The notes under the pieces: model-generated
Seen by the model: the letters and a program-made list of their open reading frames with translations, nothing else
Told to the model about the DNA's origin: nothing
Databases searched by the model: none
Origin: Pseudomonadota bacterium
GTDB lineage: Bacteria > Pseudomonadota > Gammaproteobacteria > Burkholderiales > Chitinibacteraceae
Assembly: GCA_026399755.1 (NCBI GenBank)
Contig: JAPLQI010000050.1
Location: forward strand, 1-64,000
DNA length: 64,000 nucleotides
Direction of reading: 5' to 3'
Shown: one piece after another, positions 32,019 to 43,000 of the stretch
Layout of the letters: each line of letters starts with the position of its first letter
How positions within the stretch are numbered: position 1 is the stretch's first letter
Made by a program: the position numbers and the translations under genes

Positions 32019-32172
32019 GCCAATAGGCTTGCATTTATTTGAGAAATACACAGCCTAGACTAAGCTGAAAAAGAAGAAATTAAGTCATCAGATTAAAGAA
32101 GATATAGCGATGTAAGTATCCTCTTTAAAGAACAAGCCTTTATTGGCTGCTCTTCCTGATGCTTAATTTCTT
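32019..32172. repeat. Two interleaved inverted repeats upstream of chemoreceptor
   Basis: Arm A (32019-32031) pairs with 32133-32147 and arm B (32074-32091) pairs with 32156-32172, in the order A-B-A'-B'. The B arms match over 17 bases with one bulge, the A arms over 13 with a 2-base bulge. RNA could not form both as simple nested stems, only as a pseudoknot or as alternatives. It lies 30 bp before the chemoreceptor start. Confidence 0.45.
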
Positions 32173-32201
32173 ATTTTATTCAATCGGCTTGGGGTAAGGT
32201 A

Positions 32202-33713
32202 ATGAGTAAAGCGACTACGGTACGTCGACAGTTTCTTAGCCTGCTTTTACTGATTATTTTATTACTCCTTTCCCAAACAGCCATTGTTTGGCATATCTCA
32301 TCCGAAGTGCTCATCAATGGCCCACGCTATCAACGCATCATCGCCAGCAAAGATTTAATAGCCGATATCCTGCCGCCCCCCGCCAATTTGCTAGAAGCCC
32401 ACTTACTGGTACAGCAATTAATCAATAGCACCGATGCAAAACAAAGTGCCCAGCTTATTCAAGACTTAAATAAAGCAGAAAAAAACTTTAAAGAACGCCA
32501 ACTTTACTGGCATAACAGCTTGTTTCCACAGCCCATCATCCAAGCTATGAAAAACGTCGCCTACCCTCCTGCACAACAATATTTTGACTTCCTTAGGGAA
32601 CAGCTTCTGCCTGCCATCAACGTAGATGACTATTTTGCAATAAAAGAAGCGGGCATCAAATTACAAGCGCTATATGAGGTGCATCGCAAAGGAATCGATG
32701 CCGTTATTCCACTTGCCCTTGCCTATCAGCAAGAGGAAGAAAAAATGGCTACCCGCACCGCACAAAAAAGCAGCCTGCTTGCCTTAGGTTTGCTCGTCAT
32801 CACGCTCATCATCATCGGTCTTATCGTGGCGTCTACTTATCGCAAAGTACTGCGCATTTTAGAAGCAGAACCTGCAATGGCCGATGTAATGACGCATATT
32901 GCAGCGGGCAATTTACAAGTAGTCACCGCTCTCAATCCTAAAGATACAACAGGCTTGCTCGCGGGGATAAAAGCCATGGGCATGCACTTAAAACAGATCA
33001 TTGAAGATACGCAAAACTGCGTTTCTGCGCTTGCAATACAATCCGCTCAAATCAGCCTGACGGCAAGAACACTCAATCATTCCAGCTATGAATTAGCCAC
33101 AGGCATAGAACAAAGCACCGCCACTTTAAGCCAGCTCACCCATACCACTCGACTTACCCTCCAAAATAGCTTTCAATCGGTCTGCCAATCAGAAAATGCC
33201 GTTGAAGCGTCTAAGCACGGTGCTTTAATCGTCAGAGAAACAGTGAGTGCCATGCAAAATATTGCGAAGAAAGTCAGCATCGTCGACGACATCGCCTACC
33301 AGACTAATCTGCTCGCCTTAAACGCCGCCATAGAAGCCGCACGGGCCGGAGAGCATGGCAAAGGGTTTGCCGTGGTGGCGGTAGAAGTGCGAAAACTAGC
33401 GCTACGCAGCCAAATTGCGGCCTCTGACATTGAGGGCTTGGCACAAGCGAGTATCGAAAAATCAGATGCGGCTATTCAAGCGCTTGATCAAATTGAAAAC
33501 GCAATTCAGCGCACCGCCGAACTCATCTCGCAAATATCAGCCTCAGCCGCAGATCAATCCAACGCGATTGAGCAAATCAGCATAACCGTACAACAATTTA
33601 GCGCGATATCCAGCATGAATTCAGAGCTTGCCACTCAACTCACCAGCTCATCAGATGAAATCAAACAACAAACAGAATTAGTACAAGAAAAAATACATTT
33701 TTTTAAACTATAA
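32202..33713 (+). CDS. Methyl-accepting chemotaxis protein
   Basis: 503-residue chemoreceptor. Membrane helices near 9-30 and 186-208 frame a periplasmic sensor of about 150 residues that carries the [11 protein letters not shown] block seen in a set of Neisseriales receptors. The signalling hairpin tip is [22 protein letters not shown]. The usual EVRKLAERS appears here as EVRKLALRS. The ligand is unknown. It lies alone between rsgA and relA. Confidence 0.9.
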   Translation: MSKATTVRRQFLSLLLLIILLLLSQTAIVWHISSEVLINGPRYQRIIASKDLIADILPPPANLLEAHLLVQQLINSTDAKQSAQLIQDLNKAEKNFKERQLYWHNSLFPQPIIQAMKNVAYPPAQQYFDFLREQLLPAINVDDYFAIKEAGIKLQALYEVHRKGIDAVIPLALAYQQEEEKMATRTAQKSSLLALGLLVITLIIIGLIVASTYRKVLRILEAEPAMADVMTHIAAGNLQVVTALNPKDTTGLLAGIKAMGMHLKQIIEDTQNCVSALAIQSAQISLTARTLNHSSYELATGIEQSTATLSQLTHTTRLTLQNSFQSVCQSENAVEASKHGALIVRETVSAMQNIAKKVSIVDDIAYQTNLLALNAAIEAARAGEHGKGFAVVAVEVRKLALRSQIAASDIEGLAQASIEKSDAAIQALDQIENAIQRTAELISQISASAADQSNAIEQISITVQQFSAISSMNSELATQLTSSSDEIKQQTELVQEKIHFFKL

Positions 33714-33915
33714 ACCCTGCAAATAGTAGGGGAGCAACATTCACACTTTTATGTAGCACCCCTCCTCGGTTTAAATCTAATTATCGATAACTGAAAGCAA
33801 AAACCATGTTTATTTTAAGAATAATCAGAAATTATTTACAATAAACACAGTTCACACTATGACAGTCCACGCAAAGTAGGCAAAATTAGCCTCTAAATTT
33901 TTATTGTGATTTGCC

Positions 33916-36117
33916 ATGGTTGCCGTTACCCGCCCGCTTGCCCAATCGATTGCAGAAGCAGCAGATCCTGATCGCTGGCTTAGCGCCCTCACTGAGCGCT
34001 ATCCGCCCACCGATATCGTGCGTATCCGCCAAGCGCTAGATTGGATATTCGAGCAATACGGCCAACTTATCCATACTGATACCGGCTGCTCGCTCTTTCA
34101 GCATGCCGTGGCTAGCGCATCCATCGTGGCCGATTTACGCCTTGATGCCAATTCGGTGATCGCCACCCTCTTATTTGCGCTGCCTACTCAGCTCAATCAG
34201 CCCATCGCGTTGATTAGCACCCACTTTGGCCCTGATGTCACTCGGCTAGTGGATGGTGCCAGCAAGGTCAGTAAATTACGCAGCCTAGCTCACCCTACTG
34301 GCGGGAAGGCCGCAGACGCTGCACAGCAGATTGAAGCCGTGCGCAAAATGCTGATCGCCATGGTAGAAGACATCCGCGCCGTGCTGATCAAGCTGGCTTG
34401 GCGCACCCAAACCATGCACGAGCTAGCCCGAGCACCCGAAGAAACCCGCCGCCGCATTGCGCAAGAAACCCTCGATTTATTTGCCCCTTTAGCTAATCGC
34501 TTGGGGGTATGGCAAATTAAATGGGAATTAGAAGACTTAGGTTTTAGATATTTGCACCCCGATACCTATAAAAAAATTGCCAAGCTATTAGACGAGCGCC
34601 GAGTTGATCGGGAAAAATTTATTGATGAGGTGCTCAATACCCTCAGAATTGAGCTTAATAATGCCGGAGTCAAAGCCGATTTAATGGGGCGGCCCAAGCA
34701 TATTTTCAGCATTTGGAAAAAAATGCAGAAAAAAAAGCTCGATTTCTCTGAGCTTTACGATATCCGCGCCGTGCGTATTTTGGTTCCCGATTTAAAAGAT
34801 TGCTATACCGCGCTCGGTATTGTGCACAATCTTTGGCAGCCTATTCCTGGTGAATTTGACGATTATATTGCCCACCCCAAAGGCAATTTTTATCGCAGTC
34901 TGCACACGGCAGTGATTGGTGAAAATGATAAAGCAGTTGAAGTACAAATCCGCACCGTAGAAATGCACGAGCACGCCGAATATGGCGTAGCGGCGCACTG
35001 GCGCTATAAAGAAGGCGGCCAAGGCGATGCGCGCTACGAAGAAAAAATTGCTTGGCTGCGCCAGCTCTTAGATTGGCGCGAAGATATGGCCAGCGAAACA
35101 CAATTCGCTGAGACCTTTAAAGCAGAGCTATTCGACGACACTATTTATATACTCACCCCAGCGGGCCGCGTCATTACCCTGCCCAAGGGCAGCACTGCCG
35201 TTGATTTTGCCTACCATGTGCACACCGATTTAGGCCATCGTTGCCGAGGTGCCAAGGTAAACGGCCAGATTGTGCCGCTCTATACCCCGCTAGAAAACGG
35301 CCAGCGGGTAGAAATTCTCTCAACCAAAGACGGCGGACCTAGCCTCGACTGGCTGCATCATGGCTATGTAAAAAGCCACCGCGCCGCCAGCAAAATTCGC
35401 CATTGGATACGCCAGCAGCATCAAGATATCGCCCTGGAAGCAGGCCGCTCTATTTATGATAAAGAAGCCGCTCGCTGTGCTGCCCGAGACGCCAATCAAG
35501 ACAGCATCGCTGTTAAGTTAGGCTGCAAAAATATCGAGGAGCTTTACGCAGCGCTGGGCCAAGGAGAGATTTCTCAAAGAGAGCTTAACCAAGCATTCAG
35601 AGAAAGCCTAGCGCCTATCGAGCCCATAACCGAGCAGCCCAACGACTTTATTAAAGCGGCAAGAGCCAATGGCAATGGCGAAGGGATTTTGATTGAGGGC
35701 GTAGATAAACTAATGACCCTGCTGGCCAAATGCTGCAAACCCGTTCCGCCTGATCATGTGATGGGCTTTGTAACTAAAGGCCGAGGCATCTCAATTCACC
35801 GTAGTGATTGCAGCACGCTTAAACGCCTAGCTAGCGCCGCGCCTGAGCGTTTAATTAATGCCGATTGGGGAATCCAGCGCGGCCATGTATTTGCGACTGA
35901 TTTATTAGTAGAGGCCCATAATCGCAGCACGCTATTACGCGATTTAAGCGACATTATGTCGCGCGAGCGAATTAACGTCACTGCGGTCAATACGCAAAGC
36001 AAAGATCAACGCGTCATGATGCGCTTTACTTTAGAAATTAGAGACGCCGAACAATTACAAAGAATCTTAATTAAATTGCAAGATGTGAATGAAGTCATTC
36101 GGGTGATCCGCGGGTAA
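33916..36117 (+). CDS. relA: (p)ppGpp synthetase RelA
   Basis: 733 residues. The N-terminal hydrolase domain has lost its metal-binding HD motif: FALPTQ stands where SpoT-type proteins have HDVIED. Hydrolase is therefore probably inactive, as in RelA. The synthetase domain is complete (GRPKHIFSIWKKMQ, EFDDYIAHPKGNFYRSLHT). TGS (DTIYILTPAGRVITLPKG), conserved cysteine (LLAKCCKPVPPD) and C-terminal ACT domains follow. It makes the alarmone when ribosomes stall on uncharged tRNA. Confidence 0.93.
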   Translation: MVAVTRPLAQSIAEAADPDRWLSALTERYPPTDIVRIRQALDWIFEQYGQLIHTDTGCSLFQHAVASASIVADLRLDANSVIATLLFALPTQLNQPIALISTHFGPDVTRLVDGASKVSKLRSLAHPTGGKAADAAQQIEAVRKMLIAMVEDIRAVLIKLAWRTQTMHELARAPEETRRRIAQETLDLFAPLANRLGVWQIKWELEDLGFRYLHPDTYKKIAKLLDERRVDREKFIDEVLNTLRIELNNAGVKADLMGRPKHIFSIWKKMQKKKLDFSELYDIRAVRILVPDLKDCYTALGIVHNLWQPIPGEFDDYIAHPKGNFYRSLHTAVIGENDKAVEVQIRTVEMHEHAEYGVAAHWRYKEGGQGDARYEEKIAWLRQLLDWREDMASETQFAETFKAELFDDTIYILTPAGRVITLPKGSTAVDFAYHVHTDLGHRCRGAKVNGQIVPLYTPLENGQRVEILSTKDGGPSLDWLHHGYVKSHRAASKIRHWIRQQHQDIALEAGRSIYDKEAARCAARDANQDSIAVKLGCKNIEELYAALGQGEISQRELNQAFRESLAPIEPITEQPNDFIKAARANGNGEGILIEGVDKLMTLLAKCCKPVPPDHVMGFVTKGRGISIHRSDCSTLKRLASAAPERLINADWGIQRGHVFATDLLVEAHNRSTLLRDLSDIMSRERINVTAVNTQSKDQRVMMRFTLEIRDAEQLQRILIKLQDVNEVIRVIRG

Positions 36118-36300
36118 TACCTTACATCAGTAAAGGCTAATTAAACCTAGCTTTCGCTTTTTTATATGTAATAATTAACATGCAAATACACATCAAAGCG
36201 CTTGCTTTTCTAATTCGAATCAAGATCGATTCGCAATTTGAGTGTTACACCCAGCCGCTTTTTGGATTAAAACATGTTATACGCATAAAAGAGCCCAATC

Positions 36301-38187
36301 ATGAATCAATCTCTTAAAGTAAAATTGATTGTATTTATTTCATTATTAACGCTTCTTTCTGGCACCATACTTACATATGGTAGCTATTTAAAAATGCGTC
36401 ATGAAATGATCAATGTCAGTTTGCATAATGAAATTATAGGGATTAGCACCGGCTACAATGTGGTGCTACGAAACTGGGTAGCGGAGAAACAAAACATTGT
36501 TTCTGGTTTAGCGGAAGCATTAGCCAAAGCAGACGATCCTGTTCCTGCTTTATATCAAACTGAAAAAAGCGCTAAATTCGATTTAGCCTATATCGGCACC
36601 CCCGATAAAAAATTTATCAGTGGCCATGTCGTTAATATGCCCGCTGATTTCGACCCCACCTCTAGGCCCTGGTATAAGCAAGCAATGGCGGCAGGGAAAA
36701 CCATTCTTACTCCTCCCTATATCGATGCAGAAAGTAAACAATTGATTCTCTCTTTTGCCTCACCCGTAAAAGGCGAGGCCGGATTTAAAGGCGTGGCGGC
36801 CGTTGATATATCGCTTGCAGGCGTGGTTAAGGATGTTTTAAACATCAAACTCACCGGTAATGGCTATGCCATCCTTGCCGATAAATCAGGGCAAATCTTA
36901 GCGCATAGTGAAAAAGACAAACTCAATAAGCCAACCACCGATATCTCCAGCGATCTCAGTGCCAGCAATATGGCGAATATAGCCAATAGCCGTGAACTGA
37001 CCGAAATCAATATTGCTGGCGAAGATAAATATGTATTCATTCAGCCTGTTGAAGGCACCGATATTGATCTGATTTTAGTCATTGATAAAAAAATTATTTT
37101 AGAGCCACTTAATCAATTAATTTGGCAAGCCGTTGCCGCCCTCGTGATTCTCTTACTGATTGTGATCCCTATTTCAGGGCTCTTAATCACTAAAATGCTA
37201 CGCAGCCTAGATAAAGTGCGTATTGCCATGCAAGAAATTGCCCAAGGCGGTGGTGATTTAACTCGAAAAATTGAAATTGATGGCAGTGATGAAATTGCCG
37301 CCACAGCCCAAGCATTTAATCGTTTTACCGATCAATTGCGCGCCATGTTTATTGATATCCGCAAAGAAGTGGGCAATCTCACCACAGGCATAGGATCAAT
37401 CAACTCTGTACTCAATGATCTTGCCAATGATTCACAACGACTTTCTGACCTATCTGCATCTAATGCAGCCACCATTGAAGAAATCACCGTCAGCATTTCT
37501 CATATTGCTGATAATTCCCGAGATGCTAATCAACTCGTCACCAGCACAGGCGCCTTGTCTGGCCAATCTGCATCAACGGTTAAAGAAGTCGCTAATGAAG
37601 TGGGCAAATCGGCAAAAGAAGTCGGTGATTTATCCAGCCTACTCGATCGACTCAACCAAAGAGCACAAGACATCAGCGGCATTATCCGTGTGATTAAAGA
37701 AATTGCCGACCAAACAAACTTGCTAGCGCTCAATGCCGCAATTGAAGCTGCCCGCGCAGGCGAGCAAGGCCGTGGCTTTGCGGTTGTTGCCGATGAAGTA
37801 CGTAAACTCGCCGAGCGTACTTCTTCTGCCACCATTGAAATTACCGGCATGATTGATGGGATTCGTGGAGAAACAGGGATTGCTGTTAATAATATGCAAA
37901 CCACCATCACGGCAGTACAAAGTGGCGTGAACTTATCCGAAGAAGCCGCCACCAAAATTGGCCATATCCGTGAAAATATGGACGAAGTTATGGCGAAAAT
38001 CGGTGAAATTGCTCATGCCACTCTTGAGCAACAAAATGCCACCACGGCCATGGCCCAAAGCGCTGAAAACATTACTAATCAAATGCAGCAGTCAGACTCC
38101 AACCTACAACAAGCCACCCGCACCGTACATGATTTAAATGAATTAGCAGCCTACCTCACCGAGCAATTTGGCCGCTTTAAGCTTTGA
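36301..38187 (+). CDS. Methyl-accepting chemotaxis protein with dCache sensor
   Basis: 628 residues. A dCache_1 periplasmic domain lies between two membrane helices (about 8-27 and 276-298). Its [20 protein letters not shown] and AAVDISL blocks resemble the known amino-acid-binding pattern (R-x-W-Y, Y, D), with Phe where Tyr is common in front. HAMP and a signalling domain with [20 protein letters not shown] follow. An amino-acid ligand is inferred, not shown. Confidence 0.92.
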   Translation: MNQSLKVKLIVFISLLTLLSGTILTYGSYLKMRHEMINVSLHNEIIGISTGYNVVLRNWVAEKQNIVSGLAEALAKADDPVPALYQTEKSAKFDLAYIGTPDKKFISGHVVNMPADFDPTSRPWYKQAMAAGKTILTPPYIDAESKQLILSFASPVKGEAGFKGVAAVDISLAGVVKDVLNIKLTGNGYAILADKSGQILAHSEKDKLNKPTTDISSDLSASNMANIANSRELTEINIAGEDKYVFIQPVEGTDIDLILVIDKKIILEPLNQLIWQAVAALVILLLIVIPISGLLITKMLRSLDKVRIAMQEIAQGGGDLTRKIEIDGSDEIAATAQAFNRFTDQLRAMFIDIRKEVGNLTTGIGSINSVLNDLANDSQRLSDLSASNAATIEEITVSISHIADNSRDANQLVTSTGALSGQSASTVKEVANEVGKSAKEVGDLSSLLDRLNQRAQDISGIIRVIKEIADQTNLLALNAAIEAARAGEQGRGFAVVADEVRKLAERTSSATIEITGMIDGIRGETGIAVNNMQTTITAVQSGVNLSEEAATKIGHIRENMDEVMAKIGEIAHATLEQQNATTAMAQSAENITNQMQQSDSNLQQATRTVHDLNELAAYLTEQFGRFKL

Positions 38188-38206
38188 TAGAATCAACCCC
38201 CTGATC

Positions 38207-38236
38207 AACAGCCCCGTGATGGGGCTGTTTTTTTTT
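38207..38236 (+). terminator. Intrinsic terminator of chemoreceptor gene
   Basis: AACAGCCCC (38207-38215), loop GTGAT, GGGGCTGTT (38221-38229), then a T-run of ten. Confidence 0.95.
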
Positions 38237-38316
38237 GCAGGCAAAACTTCAATACATCCCACAAAAACAAAAGCTAAGAATAGATGTATTACTTTTCCCG
38301 AGAATAAAATTAAAAC

Positions 38317-38535
38317 TTAATTTGATTTACCCAAAATAAAAAATGCACTAAAAAGCATTGCCATCAAATCAGCCAGTAGTGCGACTAAAAGTGGCAAAGC
38401 CCTTGGTATTAGGATGCATGCAATAAAATAAATAGCATCAAGAATGACTGTGATTAACGATATGGCCAATAAAACAGATAGGCTGGTAATTAATGCCGCA
38501 ATAGAAACGGATCGGTAGGCAAGCCTGCTAAAAAT
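38317..38535 (-). pseudogene. Hydrophobic reading-frame remnant without start
   Basis: Seventy-two codons are open on the minus strand, ending in a stop at 38317. The product is strongly hydrophobic (ISLITVILDAIYFIACILIP, ALPLLVALLADLMAMLF), like two or three membrane helices. No ATG, GTG or TTG precedes the hydrophobic part and there is no ribosome site, so it looks like a relic. Weakly supported. Confidence 0.25.
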
Positions 38536-38689
38536 TTACAGTGATTAAATACAGCTACAAGCCCAGCATAGTAAATTGATTAATCAGCAGATAAAAAACC
38601 CATTCATTAATTTTACTGATTATGCCTCTTGATCAATAATCTCTGTGTAAATCAATTCCTTGAGAGCGGTGCTCAATTTTTAAATTTGT

Positions 38690-39066
38690 AGGGCGGGTAA
38701 AACCTGAGGAATAAGCGGTTTTCACCCCAACCCTATCAACCTAGCTAAATGCCATGTTGTTACCACGCAATAACAAATATTGAATCATCGTAGGGCGGGT
38801 GCAACCCGCCATTTTTCGTGTTTCAGCAAAGCTCGGCGGGCTTCACCCCAATCCTATCAACTTAAGCTTTTTTCTTAAGAATAAATCGGCATTTCGTAGG
38901 GTGTACAACGACGTAGTCGTTGCGCACCAAAAACGGTGCGCAAGAAAAACGACTTGCACACCCTACGCAAAACCAGACTTGGTCCTGTTTTTTGCCTTAA
39001 GTTGATAGGATTGGGGTGCAACCCGCCGTTTTTCGTGTTTCAGCAAAGCTCGGCGGGTTTCACCCG
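38690..39066. repeat. Composite nested repeat region
   Basis: Two 50-bp direct copies (38799-38848 and 39016-39065, 48/50 identical) frame a perfect 23-bp inverted repeat (38844-38866 with 38996-39018). At its centre is a smaller inverted repeat with CGTAGGGTG and CACCCTACG ends (38888-38965). GTAGGGCGGGT units occur before it. It is non-coding and built from dispersed repeat families also present near 28.6 and 57.6 kb. Confidence 0.7.
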
Positions 39067-39583
39067 CTCTACGATATTTATAATAAGTTTGGACCAGATA
39101 CATAATCAGCTTACTTTTATAATGATTAACTTTTATTTTCCAATTTTTTATAAAACCAAATGAGCTTCTTAAGGACGACTCTCAGTTTTTAAATTGATAG
39201 AGCGGATGAAACCGTTTGATTCGCATTCAAACACCTAGCCACCCTAAATGTATTTTTAATCAACTTAAGCAAGAAGCATTATCAGAATATAAATTCTGAA
39301 ATAAAAATATTTTATAGCGCCGCCCTTGAGATAATTTATTCAAGATACTAGAAAAAGACCCGTTCCATGTAAGTTAATTGTCACCACCAAAACAGAAAAC
39401 AAAGAAATAAGAAAGAAAAAAAGCCGATTTTATTAAAAATAATTTACAGATAAACCATTCACACCAGAAAACAAATAACAATAATAAAAAAAGTTGAAAT
39501 CCATAGAAAACAAATATAGAACACATGGGTAGGCCTATTTATTTTTGCTCTTATATTCCTAACACCGTAATGAGGAAGGCATC
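39067..39583. other. 517-bp AT-rich intergenic region
   Basis: No reading frame or RNA gene recognised. A further degenerate GATAGAGCGGATGAAACC unit lies near 39196-39213. The last 100 bp presumably hold the promoter of the chemoreceptor gene that follows. Confidence 0.4.
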
Positions 39584-41206
39584 ATGCTATCCAATTTAAA
39601 ATACTCAGTAAAACTGGGCATCATCTTAGCCCTAGCGATTGTCAGTATGACCATCATCAGCTGGCGCGGTGTAGCGGCAACAGATCATGTCAATCAAATG
39701 CTAAATAGTATGTACGACAATAACCTAGTGCCGATTCAAGATATTGCCAACGTAAATATGCAAGCGATTTACCATAATCGCAGCCTGTATGCTTACGTGA
39801 TTGAATCAGAACAAAAAAAAATGGATGTTATTACTAAAAGCATGGAAGACAATGATCTAAAAATGAAAGAGCTGCTCGATAAATACCGTAAAACCTCTCT
39901 TACCCCCCCTGAAATTGATGCCCTTAAAAAGTTTGATGAGAGTTGGCCCATTTATCTGGCCATATCCAAGCGAGTGCAAGCCGCTAGCTATGCAAATGAT
40001 AATAAACTGGCAATGGAAGTTTTTAGCCAAGAAGCAATGAAGGCATTTCAGATTTGCGATGATCTGCTCACCAACATTGTAAATATCAACCAAGCACTAG
40101 GAAAAAAAGAATATGACGATAGCGATGCAATCGTGGCAGAAATTAGCAAATTCTTAATGGGCATTACCTTGGGTGTTTCCATCGTATTTTTAATCCTAGG
40201 GTTAGGATTCAGTAAGGCATTGTCTTCTGGCCTAGGCCGCGCCAATACCGCTTTAGAGCAAATGTCTAAGGGTAATTTGATTGCCCTCATTCAAGTACAT
40301 GGCACTGATGAAATTGAAAACATGCTTAGCAATATGCAAATCATGCAGAAAAATCTGGTAAGCACGGTGAAACAGATTATCGGCAATGCCGATCAAGTGG
40401 CCTCAGCGGCTGCACAATTAGCCCAATCATCAAGCGAAGTCGCTGCCAGCGTCATCCAACAGGTAGAAGCCACATCCGGCGCAGCTTCATCTGTAGAAGA
40501 ACTGAGCGTTAGCATTGATCAAGTTTCGCACAATGCTGTTGCTGTGCAAGACAACGCAAAATCGGCCAACGAAAACGTTCGCAACAGCACACAAATCGTT
40601 GCCGACTCTATGGAAATGGTCAATGCCGTGTGCAGCGCGGTTGCCAGCAGCGCCAACCAGATTGATGCGCTTTCTGTGCGTATCCAGCAAATCGATACCA
40701 TCACCAATGTGATTAAAGATGTGGCCGACCAAACTAATTTATTAGCCTTGAATGCGGCCATTGAAGCCGCCAGAGCGGGCGAGCAAGGCCGCGGTTTTGC
40801 AGTTGTAGCCGATGAAGTGCGCAAACTGGCTGAACGCACGGCAAATTCAGCGCGTGAGATTAGCAATATGGTGAATGCAATTCGGGCGGATGCCAGTTTA
40901 GCCGTAGGTAGCATGCATAGCAGTAATGACACGGTAGACAACGTAGTACGTACATCCAGCACCGCCATGGCATCCATGGCTGAAGTCAATACAGGCGTGA
41001 ATCAGATTCTGAATGCCGTTTCGCATATCGCCACATCCTTAGGCGAGCAACGCCATGCGGGGGCCGATGTTGCACAGCGGATAGAGCGAATTGCTCAAAT
41101 GTCCGAAGAAAGCAGCTCCGCGATGGAAGAGATTAATACCTCCGCAGAAATGCTCGCAGATGTTGCACGCCAGATGTTAGGAAATACGGCTAAGTTTCAG
41201 GTGTGA
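39584..41206 (+). CDS. Methyl-accepting chemotaxis protein with four-helix-bundle sensor
   Basis: 540 residues. Membrane helices at about 9-27 and 190-210 flank a 160-residue alpha-helical 4HB_MCP sensor. HAMP is short ([17 protein letters not shown]) and the signalling tip is [22 protein letters not shown]-terminal pentapeptide tether for CheR is not visible (ends NTAKFQV). It is the last chromosomal gene before the integrated element. Confidence 0.92.
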   Translation: MLSNLKYSVKLGIILALAIVSMTIISWRGVAATDHVNQMLNSMYDNNLVPIQDIANVNMQAIYHNRSLYAYVIESEQKKMDVITKSMEDNDLKMKELLDKYRKTSLTPPEIDALKKFDESWPIYLAISKRVQAASYANDNKLAMEVFSQEAMKAFQICDDLLTNIVNINQALGKKEYDDSDAIVAEISKFLMGITLGVSIVFLILGLGFSKALSSGLGRANTALEQMSKGNLIALIQVHGTDEIENMLSNMQIMQKNLVSTVKQIIGNADQVASAAAQLAQSSSEVAASVIQQVEATSGAASSVEELSVSIDQVSHNAVAVQDNAKSANENVRNSTQIVADSMEMVNAVCSAVASSANQIDALSVRIQQIDTITNVIKDVADQTNLLALNAAIEAARAGEQGRGFAVVADEVRKLAERTANSAREISNMVNAIRADASLAVGSMHSSNDTVDNVVRTSSTAMASMAEVNTGVNQILNAVSHIATSLGEQRHAGADVAQRIERIAQMSEESSSAMEEINTSAEMLADVARQMLGNTAKFQV

Positions 41207-41274
41207 TGGGCCAGACTTCTGCATAAAATTCAACTCAACAGGGCAAACCTGACGCTAGATACTATTCCCAAAAG

Positions 41275-41308
41275 CAAAAAACCCCAGAAGCCTAAGCTTG
41301 TCTGGGGT
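41275..41308 (-). terminator. Displaced terminator of the tRNA-Arg gene
   Basis: ACCCCAGA (41281-41288) pairs with TCTGGGGT (41301-41308). A T-run is present only on the minus strand, that is in the direction of the tRNA-Arg now 13 kb away. Before integration this hairpin would have followed the tRNA directly. It may also help to end the chemoreceptor transcript. Confidence 0.6.
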
Positions 41309-41339
41309 AATTGGGATAACTGTATGCAAAACTGATTAT

Positions 41340-41364
41340 TGGTATCCCCGACAGGAATCGAACC
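41340..41364. other. Left attachment site: partial tRNA-Arg 3' end
   Basis: A 25-base segment, 24 bases identical to 54621-54645, the 3' end of the tRNA-Arg(CCT) gene including the CCA. Twenty bases (41345-41364) are exact. The rest of the tRNA is missing here, so this is the displaced duplicate made by integration. Together the two copies delimit a 13.3-kb element. Confidence 0.9.
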
Positions 41365-41411
41365 AGATAGCTAAGTCCTTGTATTTACTAAACTCATAAA
41401 AATAACGCTTG

Positions 41412-41439
41412 AAATATACCAACAAATATACCAACAATG
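41412..41439. repeat. Left 28-bp end repeat (putative integrase arm site)
   Basis: Identical over 28 bases to 54483-54510 at the other end of the element, in the same orientation. Inside it the 12-mer ATATACCAACAA occurs twice in tandem. Position next to the att core suggests arm-type binding sites of the integrase. Confidence 0.65.
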
Positions 41440-41471
41440 CGCGTTCACTGGGATAAAGCTAAAGGGCAGTC

Positions 41472-42824
41472 ATGGGCGGTAAATCAAAAGCAGATGGCTT
41501 GACCATTTTGCAACTAAAAAGCCAAATAAAGGCCGAGCAACAGCACATTGCAGCCGAAACGGTAAAGCCGCCCAGAAAGATAGCCTGTGGCGCTGGTTTG
41601 CAGCTATGGGTAATGGGTGAAGCCATGTATTGGCGGCTACCCTATCGCTTTGGCGGTAAGCAGAAGGTATTGGCGCTGGGCGTATGCAATCCTGCTAAGC
41701 CTGAACTATCCGAAGCAAGAGAAAAAGCACTCGAAGCAAAACGACAGCTTGCCGCTGGCCTAGATCCAAACCAAGCAAGGCAAGACGACAAACACGCCAA
41801 GGCTTATGCCCACGCCAACACCTTTGAAGCCGTCGCCTTAGAGTGGCACGCTAAAGAGCTGGCCAGTGGAACGTGGAAGCCTAAACCGGCGCTTGTTGTT
41901 ATGCAAAGGCTCATCGCTAACCTATTCCCCATGCTTGGCAAACGCCCTATTGAGTCATTAACCACCCGCGACCTGATGGGGCCGCTTAGAAAGCTAGAAG
42001 CAGAAGGCACGCTAAACGTAGCTAACCGCGTGCGACAGTACACGGCTAGCATCATGCGCCATGCTATCCAGACCGGTCGGATAGATAAAAACCCAGCCTT
42101 AGACCTGCAAGGAGCTATCTCTTCGCCTAAAGCATCCCACCACCCCGCGCTACCCTTAAACCAACTCCCTGAGCTATTACAGCGCATTCGCGGCTATACG
42201 GGTTTGCAAGTCGTGCGCTGTGCGGCTGAGTTTGCATTGCTCACTGGGGCGCGGTCTTCTGAATTTAGATTCTCTCGCTGGTCTGAATTTGATCTAGCGG
42301 CGGGTATTTGGACAATTCCAGAAAAGCGAGAGGCCGTCGAAAATGTAAAGTATTCAGAGCGGGGCGAAAAAATGGCCCGTGAAAGGGTTATTTATCTTTC
42401 CACACAAGCAGTCACATTATTAAAGTTTATTCAGTCAATTAATGGCAAAGAGCTATTTGTATTTAAAGGCCAAAAACGTAACACGCCATTAGGTGAAGGA
42501 ACCATTAATCTAATGCTGAATAAATTAGGATATAGCACCCAGCTAGATATCTGCCTGCATGGTTTTAGAACCATGATGGTATCAAGCCTAAATGAATCAC
42601 TTCAATTCAGCGCTGATGCAATTGAGCTTCATATCGGGCATGAAAGTAAAAATGAAGTCAGGGGTATTTATAATCGCAATGCTCAATATCTAGCAGAGCG
42701 CCAAAGAATGCTGCAATGGTGGGCGGATTACTTGCATGTTTTAGAAACAGGGGCCTACATACCACCGGCTGATTTTATGATTCAAACGCTGCAAGAGCAG
42801 CCTAAGTTACGGGTAGTTGCATAA
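41472..42824 (+). CDS. Tyrosine-type site-specific integrase (P4-like)
   Basis: 450 residues. An N-terminal arm-binding domain of the DUF4102 kind (GGKQKVLALGVCNP, then the SEAREKALEAKRQLAAGLDP helix), a core-binding domain (about 115-215), and a catalytic domain with R in LTGARSSEFRF, HxxR in LHGFRTMMV, H in HIGHESKNEVR and the tyrosine in GIYNRNAQYL. It starts 108 bp inside the left att site and reads inward, as in tRNA-integrating satellites. Confidence 0.95.
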   Translation: MGGKSKADGLTILQLKSQIKAEQQHIAAETVKPPRKIACGAGLQLWVMGEAMYWRLPYRFGGKQKVLALGVCNPAKPELSEAREKALEAKRQLAAGLDPNQARQDDKHAKAYAHANTFEAVALEWHAKELASGTWKPKPALVVMQRLIANLFPMLGKRPIESLTTRDLMGPLRKLEAEGTLNVANRVRQYTASIMRHAIQTGRIDKNPALDLQGAISSPKASHHPALPLNQLPELLQRIRGYTGLQVVRCAAEFALLTGARSSEFRFSRWSEFDLAAGIWTIPEKREAVENVKYSERGEKMARERVIYLSTQAVTLLKFIQSINGKELFVFKGQKRNTPLGEGTINLMLNKLGYSTQLDICLHGFRTMMVSSLNESLQFSADAIELHIGHESKNEVRGIYNRNAQYLAERQRMLQWWADYLHVLETGAYIPPADFMIQTLQEQPKLRVVA

Positions 42825-42886
42825 GGGGCGATAATACCACTTGGTAAAAACGGGGCAGATGTCACCCTAGCGGGAGGGGGCTACCT

Positions 42887-43000
42887 GTGTATTTTGCTTG
42901 GAACATTTGGAACATTTGGAACAACATTGATTACAAAGGGTTTTTAGCGTTCTTTTTTATGTTTTGTTGAAAATAAAAAAAGAACATTTGGAACAATTAC
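42887..43000. repeat. Left arm of iteron-bearing inverted repeat
   Basis: Positions 42925-43000 are a perfect 76-bp reverse complement of 53152-53227, and similarity extends outward over the iterons. GGAACA occurs at 42900, 42909 and 42918, a 9-base period (GGAACATTT), and again at 42990 with AGAACA at 42981. Candidate origin half. See the right arm at 53152. Confidence 0.75.

Noticed and set aside
41412-41439. CRISPR-like short repeats
   Set aside because: Only two units in tandem, without spacers of even length. No CRISPR array or cas gene was seen anywhere in the window.
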